A stretch of DNA of 9,616 nt from Lactobacillus sp. Lineage in GTDB: Bacteria > Bacillota > Bacilli > Lactobacillales > Lactobacillaceae. The DNA lies in the NCBI GenBank assembly GCA_003482405.1, contig DMZB01000200.1, positions 1 through 9,616 on the forward strand. The letters run 5' to 3'. Below are positions 5,856-9,616 of the stretch, in pieces. A model generated the notes under the pieces. It made no database searches, was not told the origin of the DNA, and saw only the letters and a program-made list of their open reading frames with translations. Numbering within the stretch: position 1 is the first letter of the stretch; each line of letters opens with the position of its first letter. A program made the position numbers and the translations under genes.

Positions 5856-7151
5856 TTAAATATCAGACTGTTGCACGCGTGTCGCCTCGGCATTGCTAAG
5901 GACGTAACTCGTCGCTAACACCGTTTTCTTTGCCACTTCTGCAACATCCTGGATTGTCACGGCATTGATACCTGTTACCCAGTCAGTTACGGTCATGGGA
6001 ATCGCCGTCAAATCGCCGAGTAATTCCGTACCAACAACTAACCGTGGTGCATCTTGAGCAGCTTCACGCTGATTAATTAACGTTTCTTTAACCTGCTGCA
6101 AACGCTCTTCACTAAAATGCCCATTGGCCAAATCACTGAGCTGTTCACCAATAATTTGTTGCACTAAAACAGCCTTTTCACCATCGATCCCCGCTTGAAC
6201 GAGCAAGGTTTGATTAAAAAAGTTGATCCCTGAATTTGCATAGTAGGCCAGACTTTGCTTTTCACGAACATTTGTAAATAGCAAAGACAAAGGTGTACCA
6301 CCAAATAAGCCGTTAAACACCTGTGCCGAAAAGTATTCATGATTGCCGTATTGAATTGGTAATTGATAAATCAAATCCAGCTTGGCTTGTGTAAGTGGTT
6401 GGTGTTCGACTTGACTGGTGACGCCCTCAGGCACCTCGCTTGGCCGTGTGATTTGTCGTGATGCCGACGGACGGTCAGTCAGATCCAGTGGATCCAACAT
6501 CGTCACCACATCACTGGCATCAACATCTCCCAGAACATAGATAAAAACTTCATCTTCCGCCAGTATCCGTTGATATTCCGCATAAACAGATTGTGGTGTC
6601 AATGCTGCAACATCACTTAGTCGACCGGCACTTGGATAAGCGGCCATCGTGTCACCAAAATGGAGTCGCTGTGCCTGCAAGCGTGCGTACAACATTTTAT
6701 CTTCGCTGATTGCGCGTAACGCCAGTGCAAGATTTTCTTTTTGACGATCAAATGTCGCTTGGTCAAAACCTGTCACACCATTGGTAGTCTGCACTAACGG
6801 GTTTGTCATTACTTCATTTAAGAAGTGAAAACCGTCAGCTAGAAGATTCGGTTGCCCTTCTAAATAGCGACCGTTTGGTAACGTCAGTGCAAACTGAAAT
6901 TGCGCTAACGTGCCCATTTTAGTCACATTAGTATTGAAGTTGGCCCCATACATATTGCTTAACACAGCCGCTAGCGCAGTCTGAGTCGGATACGCAGCCG
7001 AACTGGTTTCCAACAAATCTGCGAGTAATGAACGCGTCGTTAACGTTGCCAAACGTGCGGGTGAACAAAACGTCACCAAAACACTGACCGTCTTGAATTG
7101 GGTAGTCGGAAGCACGGTTAAATGAACACCGTTTGCTAAATCCTGTTTCAC
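5856..7151 (-). CDS. yfmF: M16-family protein YfmF (YmfF), non-catalytic partner of YfmH
   Basis: This 431-residue M16-fold protein is paired with yfmH in the same order as Bacillus subtilis ymfF-ymfH. The segment that should hold HxxEH reads TRSLLADLLETSSAAYPTQ, so the zinc-binding histidines are missing and the protein is presumably inactive by itself. In M16B pairs (for example mitochondrial processing peptidase or bacterial heterodimers) one subunit lacks the motif and contributes a glycine-rich or substrate-binding half. That YfmF and YfmH form a heterodimer is inferred from this pattern. The C-terminal half has the normal M16 layout (VREKQSLAYYANSGI at about 300). The start is a GTG at 7149-7151 with GGAGG 9 bases upstream. 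A predicted promoter lies 45-73 bases before it. Genome annotations call it EF-P 5-aminopentanol modification-associated. The true substrate is unknown. Confidence 0.92.
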   Translation of the reverse strand: MKQDLANGVHLTVLPTTQFKTVSVLVTFCSPARLATLTTRSLLADLLETSSAAYPTQTALAAVLSNMYGANFNTNVTKMGTLAQFQFALTLPNGRYLEGQPNLLADGFHFLNEVMTNPLVQTTNGVTGFDQATFDRQKENLALALRAISEDKMLYARLQAQRLHFGDTMAAYPSAGRLSDVAALTPQSVYAEYQRILAEDEVFIYVLGDVDASDVVTMLDPLDLTDRPSASRQITRPSEVPEGVTSQVEHQPLTQAKLDLIYQLPIQYGNHEYFSAQVFNGLFGGTPLSLLFTNVREKQSLAYYANSGINFFNQTLLVQAGIDGEKAVLVQQIIGEQLSDLANGHFSEERLQQVKETLINQREAAQDAPRLVVGTELLGDLTAIPMTVTDWVTGINAVTIQDVAEVAKKTVLATSYVLSNAEATRVQQSDI

Positions 7152-7195
7152 TTTACGCCGCCTCCGTATAAAAATACTGTAGTCATCATTGCTTC

Positions 7196-7224
7196 ATATT
7201 AGCTGAAATAACTGTTAAAAACAA
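7196..7224 (-). promoter_or_regulatory. Predicted promoter of the yfmF operon
   Basis: On the minus strand TTGTTT (7219-7224) and TAATAT (7196-7201) are spaced exactly 17 bases, about 45 bases before the yfmF start and just downstream of the terminator of the ABC transporter operon. The -10 matches consensus at 5 of 6 and the -35 at its first three bases. Confidence 0.6.
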
Positions 7225-7260
7225 TCCTCTGTACGCATAACCGACTTGAAAATTTGTCAC

Positions 7261-7316
7261 AAAAAAGCACATGAGACTGCCCCACTTATTAATGGGACTG
7301 CGGCTCAATGTGCTTT
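7261..7316 (-). terminator. Terminator of the amino acid ABC transporter operon
   Basis: A 9-bp perfect stem (AAAGCACAT 7264-7272 with ATGTGCTTT 7308-7316) is extended inward by GAG/CTC past a bulged base, and an inner CCCA/TGGG pairing (7281-7284 with 7293-7296) gives a nested structure. On the minus strand the stem ends in a run of six T. It begins 9 bases after the stop codon of the substrate-binding protein gene. Confidence 0.85.
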
Positions 7317-7325
7317 CACAACACG

Positions 7326-8186
7326 TTACTTTTTAATGAGTGAGTCTGAGTCTTGCCCAAACCACTTATGATTAATTTGACTCAGTTTACCGTTCTTCGC
7401 CAATTTTACAAAACCTTGATCAATCTTGCGCTTCAACGTGACATCTCCCTTACGTAAACCGACCGCATAGTTTTCACCAGCAAAGTTGCCGACAATTGTC
7501 CGGTACGCAGCCGGATCGGGTTCATGCTTGACGTAATACCCTGCATAAACCTGATCAATCAATAAACCTTGAATGCGATTAACATTGAGATCAATGAACG
7601 CATCATTGAACGTATCATAGGTCACAGGAGACCCCTTAATGTATTGCTTTAGCAATTTGGGGTGTTGATTTAATAGCGTTTGTGCAGACGACCCGGTTTG
7701 AAGTCCCAGGACCTTACCCTTCATATCCGCAAAACTATCGATGTTTTGTTTTCGTTTTGTCACTAAGACTTGGCGATTTCTAAGATAGGGAGTAGAAAAG
7801 GCGACCTTTTTCGCCCGTTGCGGCGTAACCGTGTAACCATTCCAAATGGCATCAATGGTACCGTTGCGAAGTTCTGTTTCTTTCATTGACCAATCAATGG
7901 TCTGAAAATCAACTTTTAGTCCATATTGAGCAAACGTCGCTTTGGCTAGGTCAACATCATAACCAACCAACTTACCATTCTTTTCCCTGAAACCCATCGG
8001 TACAAAACTGTCATCAACACCAATAACAACCGTGCCACGGCGTTTTATGTGCTGCCAAGTATCTTGATGATCTGCACGGCTTGACACGCTCTCACAACCG
8101 CTGAGCATTATCAGTCCAATTATCATAATGGTTAACAGCAGGCCCAATTGTCGCCAACCCGTAAATCTGCTTTTTGGATTTCCCAT
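7326..8186 (-). CDS. Amino acid ABC transporter substrate-binding lipoprotein
   Basis: This is the extracellular receptor of the importer encoded by the two genes before it (family 3 solute-binding protein). It has a charged N-terminus, a hydrophobic signal segment at residues 14-28 and the lipobox LMLSGC-type sequence ending at Cys31, so the mature protein is lipid-anchored. Binding features of the family are present: DDSFVPMGF near 58-66, the arginine in TPQRAKKVAFS (Arg124) that normally holds the ligand carboxylate, LQTGSS at 162-167, and LLIDQ (Asp211) that normally holds the amino group. This predicts an alpha-amino acid ligand. Which one (polar, cystine or basic) cannot be decided. The start is ATG 8184-8186, with GGGAGG 6 bases upstream. 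The in-frame TTG at 8192 directly abuts that site and is unlikely. Length is 286 residues. The gene follows the ATPase gene by 40 bases and is ended by a strong terminator. Confidence 0.9.
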   Translation of the reverse strand: MGNPKSRFTGWRQLGLLLTIMIIGLIMLSGCESVSSRADHQDTWQHIKRRGTVVIGVDDSFVPMGFREKNGKLVGYDVDLAKATFAQYGLKVDFQTIDWSMKETELRNGTIDAIWNGYTVTPQRAKKVAFSTPYLRNRQVLVTKRKQNIDSFADMKGKVLGLQTGSSAQTLLNQHPKLLKQYIKGSPVTYDTFNDAFIDLNVNRIQGLLIDQVYAGYYVKHEPDPAAYRTIVGNFAGENYAVGLRKGDVTLKRKIDQGFVKLAKNGKLSQINHKWFGQDSDSLIKK

Positions 8187-8192
8187 TTTCAA

Positions 8193-8198
8193 CCTCCC
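8193..8198 (-). promoter_or_regulatory. Ribosome binding site deciding the substrate-binding protein start
   Basis: The minus strand reads GGGAGG, ending 6 bases before ATG 8184-8186 and with no gap at all to the alternative TTG at 8190-8192. The spacing selects the ATG. Confidence 0.8.
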
Positions 8199-8226
8199 AC
8201 ACCATCATTACCTTACACGAAGGTGC

Positions 8227-8865
8227 CTATGCATCTAACGGCTTTACTGTGACGAGTTGATCAGCGATCTGTTCGGCAAACTGCTGATCATGTGTGACGA
8301 CAATCTGTGTAATGCCGCGCTGTTTAAGTTCTAAAATCAGTTCACCAACGGTATCTCGTAACGTTGGATCAAGCGCTGAAGTGGGCTCGTCGTAACATAA
8401 AATGGTCGGCTGCATGGCTAAGGCACGCGCAATTGCCACACGCTGTTTTTGACCACCAGACAACTGATAGGGATATTGTTTTGCAACCTGTCCTAAGCTA
8501 AGTGACTCCACCAAATCAGCAACTTGCTTTGCGGCTTGCTTGTCCGTTTGATTATTCACCATTTTGGGTGCCAAGGTAATGTTGTCTAAAACACTCAGGT
8601 TAGGAAACAGATTAAAATCTTGAAACACCACGCCAATTTTTCGTTCACGCCCTCTGTCAGCGCTGGGATCAAACGACTGCCCATCCAGTAAAAATGTTCC
8701 AGAATCCGGTTTTTCCAATCCCGCAATGCACCGCAATAATGTTGTTTTCCCCGCACCGGATGGACCGACAATGCTGACGATTTGTTGATCTGGAACCGTC
8801 ATCGAAAAGTTATTCAAAATTTGACGTTGTCCAAACGCCTTATTGATATTTTTTAACTCCAGCAT
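8227..8865 (-). CDS. Amino acid ABC transporter ATP-binding protein (short form)
   Basis: This is the ATPase subunit that powers the importer. All nucleotide-binding motifs are seen in order: Walker A GPSGAGKT (34-41), Q-loop in VVFQDFNLFPN (Gln82), signature LSGGQKQ (134-140), Walker B ILCYDEPT with catalytic Glu159, D-loop SALD (162-165) and H-loop His191. Helical sequence at about 95-130 matches the polar amino acid (GlnQ/HisP-like) subfamily. The protein is 212 residues and stops about 20 residues after the H-loop, so it lacks the last 25-30 residues (a GxIVExG strand and C-terminal helix) of typical GlnQ-like ATPases. No frameshift remnant is visible after the stop. The start chosen is ATG 8863-8865, with AGGAGG 9 bases upstream. 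The in-frame GTG at 8872-8874 touches that site and is rejected. The gene starts 15 bases after the permease stop. Confidence 0.93.
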   Translation of the reverse strand: MLELKNINKAFGQRQILNNFSMTVPDQQIVSIVGPSGAGKTTLLRCIAGLEKPDSGTFLLDGQSFDPSADRGRERKIGVVFQDFNLFPNLSVLDNITLAPKMVNNQTDKQAAKQVADLVESLSLGQVAKQYPYQLSGGQKQRVAIARALAMQPTILCYDEPTSALDPTLRDTVGELILELKQRGITQIVVTHDQQFAEQIADQLVTVKPLDA

Positions 8866-8874
8866 GTTCGTCAC

Positions 8875-8880
8875 CCTCCT
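8875..8880 (-). promoter_or_regulatory. Ribosome binding site deciding the ATPase start
   Basis: The minus strand reads AGGAGG immediately followed by GTGACGAACATG. A start at the adjacent GTG would leave no spacer, whereas the ATG lies 9 bases away. This supports the 212-residue product beginning MLELKNINK. Confidence 0.85.
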
Positions 8881-9528
8881 TTAGCGATAATAGCTATAGT
8901 GCTTTTCAAGGCCTCTCAGCCCGTAGGTACAAACCAACGTCAACAACAAATAGATAATCCCAACTAAAATCAGTGGTACTAGTGTCACATCGCGCGCCGA
9001 GGCCACGTTACCCGCTCGAAGTAAGTCCCCCAAACCGATCACGTACACTAATGATGAATCCTTGACCAGGTTAATCACTTCATTACCAACCGCCGGAATC
9101 ACGCTTTTAACCACTTGTGGTAAGATAATTCGCCGCAGTGTTTGCCCATAGGTCAGGCCAAGCACCTGGGCACCCTCGTATTGACCACGATCCACGCCGG
9201 AAAAGCCACCCCGAAATATTTCCGCAAAATAAGCCGCATAGTTAAAAATGAAGGCAAACAATGCTGCCGGATATCGCGCAAAGACAATGTGAACATCGGG
9301 CAACCCGTAAAACACGAACATGAGTTGCAACAATAACGGTGTGCCACGCATCAGCCATACATAGAAATTAAGCACCCAACGCACCGGTGAAAAACGTGAC
9401 CGTAATCCCATACTAACTAAAACACCAAGCGGCAACGCACCAATGAGTGTCCAGAAAAAAATTCTAATCGTCATCCAAGCACCGCTAAGTAATGATGGCA
9501 AAATCTGACTAACATAAGTCAACGACAT
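8881..9528 (-). CDS. Amino acid ABC transporter permease
   Basis: This is the membrane subunit of a polar amino acid importer (His/Glu/Gln/Arg/opine permease family). It is a 215-residue protein with about five hydrophobic segments (around 10-40, 52-76, 82-104, 143-167 and 181-203). The family motif RGTPLLLQ is at 61-68. The cytoplasmic EAA loop that docks on the ATPase is at 118-137 (EGAQVLG, then I-L-P, with Gly124 and Pro137 conserved). There is one permease gene only, so the channel is presumably a homodimer. The start is ATG 9526-9528, with AGGAGG 7 bases upstream. It is the first gene of a three-gene operon: permease, ATPase 15 bases on, then the binding protein. The operon promoter is not clear. 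A TATATT is seen at 9568-9573 but without a good -35 inside the window. Confidence 0.93.
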   Translation of the reverse strand: MSLTYVSQILPSLLSGAWMTIRIFFWTLIGALPLGVLVSMGLRSRFSPVRWVLNFYVWLMRGTPLLLQLMFVFYGLPDVHIVFARYPAALFAFIFNYAAYFAEIFRGGFSGVDRGQYEGAQVLGLTYGQTLRRIILPQVVKSVIPAVGNEVINLVKDSSLVYVIGLGDLLRAGNVASARDVTLVPLILVGIIYLLLTLVCTYGLRGLEKHYSYYR

Positions 9529-9594
9529 GTTGATCCCTCCTAAAACAAAAGAAATTATTCGTTCTGAAATATAATCTCAAACCCAATAAGAAAA

Positions 9595-9616
9595 GGCTCT
9601 TTGTCAATGAGTGTTG
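9595..9616. repeat. Partial inverted-repeat arm at the right edge (possible large terminator or mobile-element end)
   Basis: On the plus strand the window ends GGCTCTTTGTCAATGAG then TGTTG. On the minus strand the same bases precede TTTTCTTATT, the layout of the 3' arm and T-tract of a long hairpin terminator for a gene lying to the right. The GGCTCTTTGTCAA beginning also resembles, from memory, terminal repeats of ISL3-like insertion sequences. The other arm or the element would lie outside the window, so neither reading can be proven. Confidence 0.3.

Noticed and set aside
9558..9572. A CodY-box-like sequence (ATATTTCAGAACGAA on the minus strand) before the transporter operon
   Set aside because: Only the core TTTCAGAA fits, about 9 of 15 positions overall, and nothing in the window shows that CodY is present in this organism.
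9568..9607. A full promoter for the ABC operon made of TTGACA 9602-9607 and TATATT 9568-9573
   Set aside because: The spacing is 28 bases, far beyond the usable 16-18, and no other -10 lies at the right distance from TTGACA.

Overview
The window looks like a chromosomal core region of a lactic acid bacterium (Lactobacillaceae or a close relative). The basis is the conserved Firmicutes order yfmF-yfmH-rodZ-pgsA-cinA-recA, strong AGGAGG-type ribosome binding sites, frequent GTG/TTG starts, a Bacillus-type LexA (DinR) box before recA, and protein sequences typical of lactobacilli. The species cannot be fixed from sequence alone. All nine genes lie on the minus strand, so transcription runs from high to low coordinates.

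Right part (about 9528 to 7264): a three-gene polar amino acid ABC importer, in the order permease, short ATPase, substrate-binding lipoprotein. It closes with a strong terminator. At the extreme right edge there is one arm of what may be a larger inverted repeat or a mobile-element end that continues outside the window.

Middle (about 7224 to 2724): a promoter drives two M16-family (insulinase-like) proteins. YfmF has lost the zinc motif and YfmH keeps HxxEH. They are followed by rodZ (cell-shape/membrane HTH protein, which has its own likely promoter and a hairpin that displays its ribosome binding site) and pgsA (phosphatidylglycerophosphate synthase). A terminator follows pgsA. The ymfI-type reductase and other genes that sit between ymfH and rodZ in Bacillus subtilis are absent here.

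Left part (about 2660 to 22): cinA and recA. cinA has its own TATAAT element downstream of the pgsA terminator. recA has a separate promoter preceded by a perfect CGAAC-N4-GTTCG palindrome, so it is very likely SOS-controlled independently of cinA. A strong hairpin terminator ends recA.

Starts of four genes were revised from Shine-Dalgarno placement (recA, yfmH, ABC ATPase, substrate-binding protein). No gap of more than 300 bases lacks a gene. I see no prophage, CRISPR, RNA gene, or evidence for a new multi-gene system. The points worth a second look are regulatory and structural details of known genes.
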